64,000 nucleotides of DNA. Source: DDH964 sp963806685. Its GTDB lineage: Bacteria; Desulfobacterota; Desulfuromonadia; Desulfuromonadales; DDH964. Shown piece by piece: positions 52,082-61,980 of this stretch (position 1 is its first letter; each line of letters begins with the position of its first letter). A program made the translations under genes and the position numbers. The notes beneath the pieces were generated by a model, which was given only the letters and a program-made list of their open reading frames with translations, had not been told where the DNA came from and did no database searches. The stretch is taken from NCBI GenBank assembly GCA_963806685.1, contig CAWDZB010000013.1:1-64000 (forward strand), given 5' to 3'.

Positions 52082-53170
52082 ATGTCGAGTAGCTTCGGTA
52101 CCCTGTTCAAAATCTCCACTTTTGGCGAATCCCACTGCCCGGGGGTCGGCGTCGTGGTCGACGGCTGCCCGCCGGGAATGGAACTGCGCCGTGAAGATAT
52201 CCAGGCCCAACTCGACCGGCGACGGCCGGGGCAGAGCAAGCTCGCCACCGACCGCCAGGAGGCGGACCAGGTGTCGATCCTCTCCGGGGTCGAATTCGAC
52301 CGAACCCTGGGGACGCCGATCGCGCTGCTGGTCCCCAACCTCGACCAGCGCCCGGGCGACTACGGGGCGATGAGCCAGGTGCCGCGGCCGTCTCATGCCG
52401 ATTACACTTACCAGATGAAGTACGGCATCCGCGCCTCGTCCGGCGGCGGCCGGGCCAGCGCCCGGGAGACCATCGGCCGGGTCGCGGCCGGGGCCATCGC
52501 CGAGAAGTATCTGCGCGAGGTCCACGGCATCGAAATCGTCGCCTGGGTCAGCTCGGCCGGCGAGGTCGACGCCCCGGCGGCGGACAGCTGGACCCTGACC
52601 CGCGAGCAGGTCGACGCCAACGCGGTGCGCTGCCCCGATTCTGCCGCGGCCGCGGCGATGGAAAAGGCGATCCTGGCTGCCCGCGAGGCCAAGGACTCCC
52701 TGGGGGGGGTGATCTCCTGCGTCTGTCGCAGCGTCCCGGCCGGCCTCGGCGAGCCGGTCTTCGGCAAGCTCGAGGCCCTTCTCGGCCAGGCGATGCTCTC
52801 GCTGCCGGCGAGCAAGGGATTCGAGATCGGCTCCGGCTTCGCCGGCGCGCGGATGAGGGGCTCGCAGCACAACGACCCCTTCATTGCCCGCGATGGCCGT
52901 CTCGGCACCCTGACCAACCACAGTGGCGGGGTGCAGGGGGGGATCAGCAACGGCGAGCCGATCCTGTTCCGGGTCGCTTTCAAGCCGGTGGCGACCATCG
53001 GCCTGGCACAGCAGAGCGTTGACATGGAGGGACGGAAGGTGGTCCTCGAGGCCAAGGGTCGCCACGACCCCTGCGTGGTGCCGCGGGCGGTGCCGATCGT
53101 CGAGGCGATGGCCGCCCTCACCCTGATGGACTTGCTGCTCATCCAGCGTGCCCGGGTCGGCCACCTTTAG
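52082..53170 (+). CDS. aroC: Chorismate synthase
   Basis: FMN-dependent enzyme converting EPSP to chorismate, the last shared step of aromatic amino acid synthesis. Length 362 residues is normal. Signatures are FGESHCPGVGVVVDG, the RPGDYGAM...RPSHADYTYQMKYG block, and SGGGRASARETIGRVAAGA. ATG 52082 follows CAGGAGGAG. It is monocistronic, ending at a strong terminator into which a group II intron has inserted. Confidence 0.95.
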   Translation: MSSSFGTLFKISTFGESHCPGVGVVVDGCPPGMELRREDIQAQLDRRRPGQSKLATDRQEADQVSILSGVEFDRTLGTPIALLVPNLDQRPGDYGAMSQVPRPSHADYTYQMKYGIRASSGGGRASARETIGRVAAGAIAEKYLREVHGIEIVAWVSSAGEVDAPAADSWTLTREQVDANAVRCPDSAAAAAMEKAILAAREAKDSLGGVISCVCRSVPAGLGEPVFGKLEALLGQAMLSLPASKGFEIGSGFAGARMRGSQHNDPFIARDGRLGTLTNHSGGVQGGISNGEPILFRVAFKPVATIGLAQQSVDMEGRKVVLEAKGRHDPCVVPRAVPIVEAMAALTLMDLLLIQRARVGHL

Positions 53171-53196
53171 CCTCGCCCGTCATCCCGATGGCTCAG

Positions 53197-53222
53197 GCCG
53201 CCTCTTGCGAGGCGGCTTTTTT
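53197..53222 (+). terminator. Rho-independent terminator of aroC
   Basis: GCCGCCTC-TTGC-GAGGCGGC followed by six T. The intron begins two bases after the T run. Confidence 0.9.
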
Positions 53223-53224
53223 AT

Positions 53225-55159
53225 GTGCGCCAGGCATGGCGCGTAGCGCCTTGACTGGCGCTGTCTGATTCACTGTGGTGGTGAATCGGTGACTTGGGGG
53301 TGCAAGTCCCCTGCGGACCCTGATGGCGGGAACCGCTAGCTGAACGGCAAGGGTGTCCACCGCGAGGTGGAATCTGAAGGAAGCCGCAGGCAAACTCCCG
53401 GCCCGACGAACAGAAATCGCATACGAGGCAGTCCCATCCGGGCGAGAAGGCATAGATCTTCAAAGCCCGATAGCCATCCGGGAGGGTGGGGCTGTAGATG
53501 CGGCGGGTGTATGGGAGGAAGGTCACGCGCATTACCCTGGGAGATCTGCCGATCTGCCTCGTGCTACCGGCGCCGAGAGGCGTCGGGACGGGTCGGCAGA
53601 AGTCAGCAGAGGCCATAGTAGCCGGGACTGACCACCTCGGTGAAGGGCCGAACACGAGGCGCCTGTCAGGAGCCCCGAATTTCGATGACGATCGAGGAAG
53701 CAGAAGCTCTGGCTGAGATGCCAGAGGCCGCGCCCGAGGGTAGCGACCGGAAGTCGCGAGAGTACGGCGGAGGTGCGTCAAGCGTCACGGCATGCCGGGA
53801 ACCTTCCTGGACGGAAGTGGAGACGCGACTGATGGAGGAAGTTGTCAGCCGCGGCAACATGATGGCGGCCTACGAGCGGGTGGTCAGCAACAAGGGGGCG
53901 CCCGGCATCGACGGGATGCCGGTTCGCGACCTCAAGGACTATCTGAAGAAGGAGTGGCCGCGCATCAAGGAAGAGCTGCTGAACGGGACCTATCAGCCCC
54001 GGCCGGTGCGCAGGGTGGAAATCCCCAAGCCCGGCGGCGGGATGCGCATGCTCGGCATCCCCACGGTGCTGGACCGGGTCATTCAGCAGGCGCTGCATCA
54101 GGAGCTGATGCGGCTGTTCGAACCGGACTTCTCCGAGAGCTCCTACGGGTTTCGGCCCGGAAGGAGCGCCCATCAGGCCGTTGAGGTCGCCCGCAGGCGT
54201 GTGTCCGAGGGGCGACGCTGGGTGGTCGATATCGACCTGGAGAAGTTCTTCGACCGGGTGGGGCACGACGTGCTCATGGCACGTGTGGCTCGCAAGGTTA
54301 AAGACCGTCGGGTGCTGCAACTGATTCGCAACTACCTGACGGCCGGAGTTCTCGAAGGAGGGATTGTCTCGCCCCGGGTGGAGGGGACGCCGCAAGGCGG
54401 CCCGATCTCACCCTTGTTGTCGAACATCCTGCTCGACGAGTTCGACAAGGAACTGGAGAAGCGCGGCCATGCCTTCTGCCGCTATGCCGACGACTGTAAC
54501 ATCTACGTTCATAGTCGCCGGTCTGCGGAGCGGGTGATGGCCTCGTTGACCCGGTTTCTCGAACAGCGGCTCAAGCTCAAGGTCAACCGCGCCAAAAGCG
54601 CCGTTGACCGACCCTGGCAGAGGACCTTTCTGGGCTACAGCATGAGCTTTCACAAGAAGCCGCGCCTGAAAGTGGCGGACTCTTCCGTGAAGCGGCTCAA
54701 GGCCAATCTCAGGCAGGTTTTTCGGCGGGGAAGGGGGCACAGCCTCAAGAAAGTCATCGAAGAGTCCGCCCCGAAGCTCCGGGGCTGGATCGCCTATTTC
54801 CGTCTGGCGGAAGTCAAAGGCATCTTCGAAGAACTGGATGGCTGGGTCCGGCGGAAACTGCGCTGCATCCTGTGGCGGCAGTGGAAGCGCCCTTTCACCC
54901 GGGCCAGGAATCTGATGCGACGGGGATTGACGGAACAGCGGGCCTGGAAATCGGCCCAAAACGGGCGGGGCCCCTGGTACAACTCAGGAGCCTCGCACAT
55001 GCACGATGCGTTTCGCAAATCTTTCTTCGACAACCTGGGGTTGGTTTCGCTAATCGACCACCTCAGACGCTTTCAGTGTGCCTTGTGAACCGCCGTGTAC
55101 GGAACCGTACGCACGGTGGTGTGGGAGGACGGCGGGGGTAACCCCGCCTCCTACCCGAT
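53225..55159 (+). mobile_element. Group II intron (class C-like) inserted behind the aroC terminator
   Basis: The element begins GTGCGCCAGGCATGGCGC at 53225 and ends ...CCTACCCGAT at 55159. It contains the ribozyme domain I-IV leader (53225-53684), an open reading frame for a maturase, and a 3' domain V (GCCGTGTACGG-AACC-GTACGCACGGTGG, about 55092-55120) and domain VI (GGCGGGGGTAACCCCGCC). Insertion directly after a terminator stem is the known target preference of group IIC introns. The exact 3' junction is inferred from the AT ending and may differ by one or two bases. Confidence 0.9.
53685..55088 (+). CDS. ltrA: Group II intron reverse transcriptase/maturase
   Basis: Intron-encoded protein of 467 residues that splices and moves the host intron. 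Reverse transcriptase blocks are intact: NKGAPGIDGMPV, KPGGGMRMLGIPTVLDRVIQQAL, SYGFRPGRSAHQA, DIDLEKFFDRV, TPQGGPISPLLSNILL and the catalytic FCRYADD. A maturase X domain follows (LRGWIAYFRLAEVK...). No HNH endonuclease domain is seen at the C-terminus, as expected for class C. ATG 53685 is the likely start; the frame extends 15 codons upstream. Confidence 0.9.
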   Translation: MTIEEAEALAEMPEAAPEGSDRKSREYGGGASSVTACREPSWTEVETRLMEEVVSRGNMMAAYERVVSNKGAPGIDGMPVRDLKDYLKKEWPRIKEELLNGTYQPRPVRRVEIPKPGGGMRMLGIPTVLDRVIQQALHQELMRLFEPDFSESSYGFRPGRSAHQAVEVARRRVSEGRRWVVDIDLEKFFDRVGHDVLMARVARKVKDRRVLQLIRNYLTAGVLEGGIVSPRVEGTPQGGPISPLLSNILLDEFDKELEKRGHAFCRYADDCNIYVHSRRSAERVMASLTRFLEQRLKLKVNRAKSAVDRPWQRTFLGYSMSFHKKPRLKVADSSVKRLKANLRQVFRRGRGHSLKKVIEESAPKLRGWIAYFRLAEVKGIFEELDGWVRRKLRCILWRQWKRPFTRARNLMRRGLTEQRAWKSAQNGRGPWYNSGASHMHDAFRKSFFDNLGLVSLIDHLRRFQCAL

Positions 55160-55273
55160 TGCCGTGATGGGGGTGACGGCCGGCCTGAAGTTTTCCCGAA
55201 AACTGCTACCATTGAACACCGGACGCCTCGCGGTCCGCAATCCGGCCCATATCCTTTTCGGCCACGGAAGCGA

Positions 55274-57667
55274 ATGGACTTCAGCGATGACAATGCCCCC
55301 GGTGCGCTGGGGATCGCTCCGAAATGGACCTCCAGCGCCAAGAGCGGGGTCGGCACTTCCCTGAGCCCGGCCAGCCGGGTCTGGTTCACCCTCAGCCACG
55401 GCATCCTCAACGAGATCTACTATCCGCGCGTCGACCAGGCCTGCATCCGCGACCTGGGCCTGATCGTCACCGCCGACGGGGGCTTCTTCTCCGAGGAAAA
55501 ACGGGACACGGTCAGCGAAATTTCCTGCCTTTCCCCCGGCGTGCCGGCCTACCGCCTGGTCAATCGCTGTCGCCAGGGGCGTTACCGGATCGAGAAGGAG
55601 GTGCTCAGCGACCCGCGGCGCGACGTGGTCCTGCAGCGCCTCCTTTTCCAGCCGCTGGCCGGAACTTCCCAGGACTACCGGCTCTACGTATTGCTGGCTC
55701 CCCACCTCGCCAATTACGGTACCGACAACAGCGCCTGGATCGGGGATTACAAGGGAACAACGATGCTGTTTGCCGAGCGGGACGACAAGGCCCTGGCACT
55801 GGTCGCCTCGGTCCCGATCCGGGCCGCCTCGGCCGGGTTTGTCGGTTTCTCCGACGGCTGGCAGGAACTGAGCCGCCATGGCCGCCTGACCCGCTGCTAC
55901 CGGCGGGCCGGGCCGGGGAACGTGGCGCTGGTCGCGGAGCTCGACCCCCTGGCCGCCGCTGACGGCATCGAGCTCGCCCTCGGCTTCGGCGCCAATCAAG
56001 CCGAGGCGGGTCAACGAGCCCTGGCGAGCCTGCTCGACGGGTTTGCCGCCGCCCGGGGCGCCCATTGCGGGGAATGGCAAGCCTGGCAGGATACCCTGCT
56101 CCCCCTCTCCTCGACTGCCGGCGAGGGGTGCTACCGGAAGAGCATGGCGGTGCTTCGCAGCCATGAGGCCAAGGCCTTCCCCGGCGGGCTCATCGCCAGC
56201 CTCTCCATCCCCTGGGGATTCGCCAAGGGGGACGACGATCTCGGCGGTTACCACCTGGCCTGGCCCCGCGACCTAGTGGAGGCGGCCGGCGGGCTGCTCG
56301 CCGCCGGAGCCGGGGAGGAGGTCCGCCGGGTGCTGACCTACCTGCAGTCGACCCAGGAGGAGGACGGCCACTGGCCGCAGAATATGTGGCTGGACGGCAC
56401 CCCGTTCTGGAGCGGCATCCAGATGGACGAAACCGCCCTGCCGGTGCTGCTGGTCGACCTCGCCCGCCGCGAGGGGGTGCTCGGCGACGTCCAGCTCGCT
56501 TCCCTCTGGCCGATGGTGCGCAAGGCGGCCGGATTCATCGTCTGCAACGGCCCGGTGACCCAGCAGGACCGCTGGGAGGAGGACCCCGGGCTGGCCCCCT
56601 TCACCCTGGCCGCCCAGGTCGCCGCCCTGCTGGTCGCGGCCGACCTGGCCGAGGACCGGGGGGAGCCTTTCGCGGACTACCTGCGGGAAACGGCGGATTT
56701 CTGGAACGATTCGATCGAGCGCTGGACCTACGTCAGCGGCACCGACCTGGCCGGCCAGTACGGGGTGGATGGCTATTACGTCCGCATCGCCCCGCCGGAG
56801 AGCTGCGACGCGGCTTCGCCAGCCGCCGGCTTCGTGGCGATCAAGAACCGGCCTCCGGGCGAGAGCCGGGAGCCGGCCATCCACCTGGTCAGCACCGACG
56901 CCCTGGCCCTGGTCCGTTTCGGTCTGCGGGCAGCGGACGATCCCCGCATCGTCAACACCTGCGTCATCATCGACGCCCTGCTCCGGACCGAAACCGAACG
57001 GGGTCCGGCCTGGCACCGCTACAACGACGACGGCTATGGTGAACACGACGACGGTTCCCCCTTCGACGGCACCGGCGTCGGCCGGGCCTGGCCGCTGTTG
57101 ACCGGCGAGCGGGCCCATTTCGAGCTGGCTGCAGGCCGCAAGACCCTGGCCGCCGAGCTGCTGGCCGCCCTGGAACGCTTCGCCGGGCCGGAAGGGTTGT
57201 TGCCGGAGCAGGTCTGGGACGGTCCCGACCTGCCGGAGCGGGAACTATTCAACGGCGGTCCCTCCGGGTCGGCGATGCCGCTGGTCTGGGCCCACGCCGA
57301 GTACGTCAAGCTGTTGCGCTCGCTTCGCGACGGGCGGGTCTTCGACCTGCCGCCGCAGCCGGTGGCGCGTTACCAGCAGCAACAGGTCGCCTCCCGTTTT
57401 TGGACCTGGCGCTTCAATCACAAGTGCCGCTCCATGGCCTCGGGAAAGATCCTGCGCATCGAGCTGCCCGCCCCGGCGCGGGTCCACTGGAGCATGGATG
57501 GCTGGCAAACGATCCAGGAGATCGAAGCCCGCGACAGCCGGCTCGGCATCCATTCCGCCGACCTGCCGACCTGCCGGCTGCCGGCCGGGACCGACATCGA
57601 CTTTACCCTCTTCTGGTCCGGCGAGGAGCGCTGGGAAGGGATGGATTTCAGGGTGACGACCGCCTGA
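55274..57667 (+). CDS. Glycoside hydrolase family 15 glucoamylase-like enzyme
   Basis: A 797-residue exo-acting alpha-glucosidase that releases glucose from glucans, glycogen or maltooligosaccharides. An N-terminal beta-sandwich domain (about 20-270) precedes the alpha/alpha barrel. Active-site patches include HLAWPRDLVEA, DGHWPQNMWLDG, TQQDRWEEDPG (general acid Glu) and PEQVWDG (catalytic base). No signal peptide is seen, so it probably acts on internal glycogen. The start is ATG 55274. It heads a sugar-catabolism cluster 115 bases after the intron. Confidence 0.85.
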   Translation: MDFSDDNAPGALGIAPKWTSSAKSGVGTSLSPASRVWFTLSHGILNEIYYPRVDQACIRDLGLIVTADGGFFSEEKRDTVSEISCLSPGVPAYRLVNRCRQGRYRIEKEVLSDPRRDVVLQRLLFQPLAGTSQDYRLYVLLAPHLANYGTDNSAWIGDYKGTTMLFAERDDKALALVASVPIRAASAGFVGFSDGWQELSRHGRLTRCYRRAGPGNVALVAELDPLAAADGIELALGFGANQAEAGQRALASLLDGFAAARGAHCGEWQAWQDTLLPLSSTAGEGCYRKSMAVLRSHEAKAFPGGLIASLSIPWGFAKGDDDLGGYHLAWPRDLVEAAGGLLAAGAGEEVRRVLTYLQSTQEEDGHWPQNMWLDGTPFWSGIQMDETALPVLLVDLARREGVLGDVQLASLWPMVRKAAGFIVCNGPVTQQDRWEEDPGLAPFTLAAQVAALLVAADLAEDRGEPFADYLRETADFWNDSIERWTYVSGTDLAGQYGVDGYYVRIAPPESCDAASPAAGFVAIKNRPPGESREPAIHLVSTDALALVRFGLRAADDPRIVNTCVIIDALLRTETERGPAWHRYNDDGYGEHDDGSPFDGTGVGRAWPLLTGERAHFELAAGRKTLAAELLAALERFAGPEGLLPEQVWDGPDLPERELFNGGPSGSAMPLVWAHAEYVKLLRSLRDGRVFDLPPQPVARYQQQQVASRFWTWRFNHKCRSMASGKILRIELPAPARVHWSMDGWQTIQEIEARDSRLGIHSADLPTCRLPAGTDIDFTLFWSGEERWEGMDFRVTTA

Positions 57668-57753
57668 TTACCTGTGGTAAAAGCCCCCCGGGTTGCAGGA
57701 CCCCCGAGCTGCAATAGAATTGAACGCGGGGCAACAAGAGAAAGGTCAGGCAA

Positions 57754-58737
57754 ATGACGGCTGGGCGCTGCGTCCTCGGGGTCGACCTGGGGGGAACCAA
57801 GATCAAGGTCGCGCTGATCGACGGCGGCGGCAGCATCCTGCGGGATCGGCGGCTGGCCACCGATGCCGAGGGCGGACCGGGGGCGGTGCGCCGGCAGATC
57901 GTGACCGCCTGCCGGGAACTGCTGGGCAACGGCGAACCCAATCCGCTGGGACTGGGGATCGGGGTGGCTGGGCAGATCGGTGCCGCTGACGGCGTGGTAC
58001 GCTTCGCCCCCAACCTCGACTGGAGCGATGTTCCCCTGCGGGCCGACCTGGAGCGAGAGCTGGAGTTGCCAGTAACGCTGGTCAACGACGTGCGCGCTGC
58101 CACCTGGGGAGAATGGCTGTTCGGAGCCGGGAAGGACTGCGCCGACCTGGTCTGTCTCTTCATCGGCACCGGCATCGGCGGTGGCGTCGTCAGCGGCGGG
58201 CGGGTGCTGGCCGGCAGCAGCAACAGTGCCGGCGAGCTCGGTCACATGACCGTCGACCTCCAAGGTCCCCCCTGCCATTGCGAAAATCACGGCTGCCTTG
58301 AGGCGCTGGCCGGCGGCTGGGCCATTGCCCGGCGGGCCCGGGAGGCGGTCAGCGTCGATCCTGCGGCCGGCGCCCAACTCATTCGGCTGGCGGCGGAACG
58401 GGGATGCGAACTGAACGCGGCGATCGTCGCCGCCGGGCTCCAGGTCGGCGACCCGCTGGCCAGGAGGATCGTCGACGAGGTGAGCCTGGCCCTGGTGGCC
58501 GGCTGCGTCAGTCTGGTCAACGCCTTCAACCCCCGCCGCCTGATCCTCGGCGGCGGGGTGATCGACGGGCTGCCGGAGCTGGTCGGGCGGATCGACCAGG
58601 GAATCCGGCAGCGGGCCCTGGCGACGGCCTGGGAAGAACTTCAGGTGCTCCCGGCCCGGCTGCAGAACGATGCCGGGGTGATCGGCGCCGCCGCCGTGGC
58701 CCTAAGCCGCGCCGCGGGAAAAGGAGAGGCAGCATGA
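57754..58737 (+). CDS. ROK family glucokinase
   Basis: ATP-dependent glucose kinase making glucose 6-phosphate. The 327 residues include the phosphate motif GVDLGGTKIKVALID, the ROK zinc/catalytic region FIGTGIGGGVV, GELGHMTVDL and the Cys set CHCENHGCLEALAGG. Function as glucokinase is inferred from context with glucoamylase and transketolase. Its stop overlaps the transketolase start (ATGA). Confidence 0.9.
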   Translation: MTAGRCVLGVDLGGTKIKVALIDGGGSILRDRRLATDAEGGPGAVRRQIVTACRELLGNGEPNPLGLGIGVAGQIGAADGVVRFAPNLDWSDVPLRADLERELELPVTLVNDVRAATWGEWLFGAGKDCADLVCLFIGTGIGGGVVSGGRVLAGSSNSAGELGHMTVDLQGPPCHCENHGCLEALAGGWAIARRAREAVSVDPAAGAQLIRLAAERGCELNAAIVAAGLQVGDPLARRIVDEVSLALVAGCVSLVNAFNPRRLILGGGVIDGLPELVGRIDQGIRQRALATAWEELQVLPARLQNDAGVIGAAAVALSRAAGKGEAA

Positions 58738-60809
58738 GCGAACAGCCCGGTGATCCGGAGGACCTCGATCTCCTGTGCATCAATACCATCCGCATGCTGG
58801 CCGTCGACATGGTGGAACAGGCCGATTCCGGGCATCCCGGGCTGCCCATGGGGGCGGCGGCCATGGCCTACACCCTGTGGACCGGACACCTGCGCTGCAA
58901 TCCGCAGAACCCTGCCTGGCCTGACCGTGACCGCTTCGTCCTTTCGGCCGGCCACGGCAGCGCCCTGCTCTACGCCCTTTTGCACCTGAGCGGCTTCGAT
59001 CTGCCGCTGGCTGAGCTCAAGCGCTTCCGCCAGTGGGGAAGTGCCGCCCCCGGCCATCCGGAACGGGGCGAAACCCCCGGCGTCGAGGTCACTACCGGCC
59101 CCCTCGGCCAGGGAGTCGCCAACGCCGTGGGCCTGGCGATGGCCGAGGCCTGGCTGGCCGCCCGCTTCAACCGCTCCGGGCTGCCGCTGATCGACCATTT
59201 CACCTATGGCATCTGCAGCGACGGCGACCTGATGGAAGGGGTGGCCGCCGAGGCCGCCTCCCTGGCCGGCCACCTCGGGCTCGGCAAGCTGATCCTGCTC
59301 TACGACGACAACCACGTTTCGCTGGCCGCCGCCACCGCCATCACTTTCACCGAGGACGTCGGCGCGCGCTTTGCCGCTTACGGCTGGCAGATTCTGAGGG
59401 TCGCCGACGGCAACGACACCGCTGCCGTCCACCGGGCCCTGAATCAGGCCAAGGAAGAGGTCGACCGGCCGTCGCTGATCCTGGTGCGCACCCATATCGG
59501 CTACGGCAGCCCGCACAAGCAGGACAGCTTCGAGGCCCACGGCGCGCCGCTGGGCGCCGACGAAGTCCGGGCGACCAAGGAGCATCTCGGCTGGCCGCTG
59601 CAGCCGACCTTCCACATCCCCGAGGATGCCCTGGTCCGCTTCCGCCAGGCTGTCGATGCCGGGCGACACCTGGAGCGCAAGTGGGACGAACTGCAAACGG
59701 CCTATGCTGAGCAGTTTCCTGCCGAGTATGCCGAGTGGCGGCACTGCCAGACCGGCGAGCTGCCGGTTGGCTGGGAGAACGAGATCCCCGCCTACGGCCA
59801 AGACCACAAGCCGATCGCCACCCGCTCCGCCGCGGGCGAGGTGCTCAATGCCATCGCCCGACGGGTCGGCAACCTGATCGGCGGTTCAGCGGACCTCGAC
59901 CCCTCGACCAAGACCGCCCTCAAGGGGCGCGGGAGTTTCCAGTGTCCCGGCTGCGGGGACGACAGCGTCCAGGGCTCACCCGCCGGTGCCTGGGACTATC
60001 GCGGCGCCAACCTCGCCTTCGGGGTGCGCGAGCATGCCATGGGCGGCATCCTCAACGGCCTGGCTGCCCATGGCGGCATCATCCCCTTCGGCAGCACCTT
60101 CTTCATCTTCTCCGACTACCTGCGGCCGGCGCTGCGCCTCGCGGCTCTCAGCCGCCTCGCCGTCAAGTACGTCTTCACCCACGACTCGGTGGCCCTCGGC
60201 GAGGACGGTCCGACCCACCAACCGATCGAGCAACTGGCGAGCCTGCGGGCGATGCCCAATCTGACCGTTATTCGCCCCGCCGATGCCAACGAGACCGCCG
60301 AGGCCTGGAAGGTGGCGATGACCATCCACGATGGCCCGGTGGCGCTGGTCCTGTCTCGGCAGAACCTGCCGGTGCTCGACCGGGAGCTATTTGGTCCGGC
60401 GGCCGGCCTGACCAAAGGCGCCTACATCCTTGCCGACCCGCCGGGGCAGGCGACGCCGGAGCTGATCCTGGTCGCCAGCGGTTCCGAGGTCCACACCGCG
60501 CTGGCGGCCCGGGAGGAACTGGCCGGTGCGGGGATTCCGGTAAGGGTGGTGAGCATGCCCTCCTGGGAGCTCTTCGCCGCTCAGCCGCGGGACTACCGTG
60601 ACCACGTCCTGCCGCCGCGGATCGGGGCACGGATCGCCGTCGAGGCGGCGGCGAGTTTCGGCTGGGAGCGCCATGTCGGCCGCGAGGGGGTGATCATCGG
60701 CATCGACCGCTTCGGCGCCTCGGCCCCCGGCGAGGTCAACCTGGAAAAGTTCGGCATCACCCCGGCCGCCATTGTCGCCGCGGCCCGGAAGCTTCTGGGT
60801 CGCACCTGA
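58734..60809 (+). CDS. tkt: Transketolase
   Basis: TPP-dependent transfer of two-carbon units in the pentose phosphate pathway. The 691 residues start at ATG 58734, overlapping the glucokinase stop. The N-terminal GHPGLPMGAAAMAYTLW, the TPP/Mg site GDGDLMEG-type CSDGDLMEGVAAEAASLAGHLGL, and the pyrimidine domain FGVREHAMGGILNGLA and HDSVALGEDGPTHQPIEQLA are all intact. It needs the thiamine whose synthesis operon lies at 25-29 kb. Confidence 0.95.
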   Translation: MSEQPGDPEDLDLLCINTIRMLAVDMVEQADSGHPGLPMGAAAMAYTLWTGHLRCNPQNPAWPDRDRFVLSAGHGSALLYALLHLSGFDLPLAELKRFRQWGSAAPGHPERGETPGVEVTTGPLGQGVANAVGLAMAEAWLAARFNRSGLPLIDHFTYGICSDGDLMEGVAAEAASLAGHLGLGKLILLYDDNHVSLAAATAITFTEDVGARFAAYGWQILRVADGNDTAAVHRALNQAKEEVDRPSLILVRTHIGYGSPHKQDSFEAHGAPLGADEVRATKEHLGWPLQPTFHIPEDALVRFRQAVDAGRHLERKWDELQTAYAEQFPAEYAEWRHCQTGELPVGWENEIPAYGQDHKPIATRSAAGEVLNAIARRVGNLIGGSADLDPSTKTALKGRGSFQCPGCGDDSVQGSPAGAWDYRGANLAFGVREHAMGGILNGLAAHGGIIPFGSTFFIFSDYLRPALRLAALSRLAVKYVFTHDSVALGEDGPTHQPIEQLASLRAMPNLTVIRPADANETAEAWKVAMTIHDGPVALVLSRQNLPVLDRELFGPAAGLTKGAYILADPPGQATPELILVASGSEVHTALAAREELAGAGIPVRVVSMPSWELFAAQPRDYRDHVLPPRIGARIAVEAAASFGWERHVGREGVIIGIDRFGASAPGEVNLEKFGITPAAIVAAARKLLGRT

Positions 60810-60833
60810 GCTGCCAACGAAAGGATTTCGACC

Positions 60834-61976
60834 ATGACCGACATGCACCGCCTGCTCGAACTCAAACAGGCCGGCCAGAGTCCCTGGCTCGACAACCTCA
60901 GCCGCGAGCTGATCGCCTCGGGCAAACTGCAGCGGCTGATCGATGACGGGCTCTGCGGGGTGACCTCCAACCCATCCATCTTCCAGCAGGCACTGGCGCA
61001 AGGGGAGCGCTACGATGCGCCGCTGAAGACGCTGCTGGCCAGGGGACTGCGCGATCCCCGGCAGCTCTTTTTCGCCCTGGCCCTTGAGGACATCGCCGCC
61101 GCCGCCGACCTGCTTCGGCCGGTTTACAACCGAAACCACGGCGGCGACGGCTTCGTCAGCCTCGAGGTCAGCCCCGACCTCGCCTTCGGCAGTACGGCGA
61201 CCGTCGCGGAGGCGACCCGGCTCTTCGCCAGCCTGGGTCGCAAGAACGTGATGATCAAGGTCCCGGCCACCCTGCCGGGACTGGCGGCCATCGAGGAGCT
61301 GACCTCCGCCGGGGTCAACGTCAACGTGACCCTGCTCTTCTCCGTTCCTCGCTACCGCGAGGTGATGGAGGCCTACCTCGCCGGGCTCGAGGCGCGCCGC
61401 GCCGCCGGCAAGCCGCTCGGGGAAATCGCCTCGGTGGCCAGCTTCTTCGTCAGCCGGGTCGACAGCCTGATCGACGGCCTTCTCGACCAGCGACTGGAAA
61501 GTACCGGGAAAGAGACACAGGCGCAGCTTTTGGCCCTGCGCGGCCGGGCGGCGGTAGCCAACGCCCGCCTCGCCTACCAGGCTTTCGAGGAGGTCTTCGC
61601 CGCTCCCCGCTTCCGGGCCCTGCAGGAGCAGGGCGCGCGGGTGCAACGGCTGCTGTGGGGAAGCACCAGCACCAAGGATCGGCGCTACAGCGACATCAAG
61701 TACGTGCAGGAACTGATCGGCTCGGAGACGGTCAACACCATGCCGGAAGAAACCCTGCTCGCCTTCGCCGACCACGGCAACGTCAAGGTGACCATCGGCG
61801 AGGAGCTGGAGACGGCCTTGCCGCTCTTCGCGGACCTGGCCGCGCTCGGCATCGATCGGCAGGTGGTCACCGACCGCCTGGAGGTGGAGGGGGTGACCAA
61901 GTTCGCCGACGCCTTTGACGGGCTGCTGGCGGACCTTGCGGCCAAGCGCGACCGCTTCCTGCGGGAAGGGCTGTAG
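60834..61976 (+). CDS. tal: Transaldolase (long type)
   Basis: Transfers dihydroxyacetone units between sugar phosphates. The 380-residue length and sequence (LCGVTSNPSIFQQAL, NVMIKVPATLPGLAAIEEL with the Schiff-base Lys, SFFVSRVDSLIDGLLD, LLWGSTSTKDRRYSDIKYVQ) fit the long, tktB-linked transaldolase family. It is 24 bases after tkt and 4 bases before rpiB. Confidence 0.95.
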   Translation: MTDMHRLLELKQAGQSPWLDNLSRELIASGKLQRLIDDGLCGVTSNPSIFQQALAQGERYDAPLKTLLARGLRDPRQLFFALALEDIAAAADLLRPVYNRNHGGDGFVSLEVSPDLAFGSTATVAEATRLFASLGRKNVMIKVPATLPGLAAIEELTSAGVNVNVTLLFSVPRYREVMEAYLAGLEARRAAGKPLGEIASVASFFVSRVDSLIDGLLDQRLESTGKETQAQLLALRGRAAVANARLAYQAFEEVFAAPRFRALQEQGARVQRLLWGSTSTKDRRYSDIKYVQELIGSETVNTMPEETLLAFADHGNVKVTIGEELETALPLFADLAALGIDRQVVTDRLEVEGVTKFADAFDGLLADLAAKRDRFLREGL

Positions 61977-61980
61977 CCGC

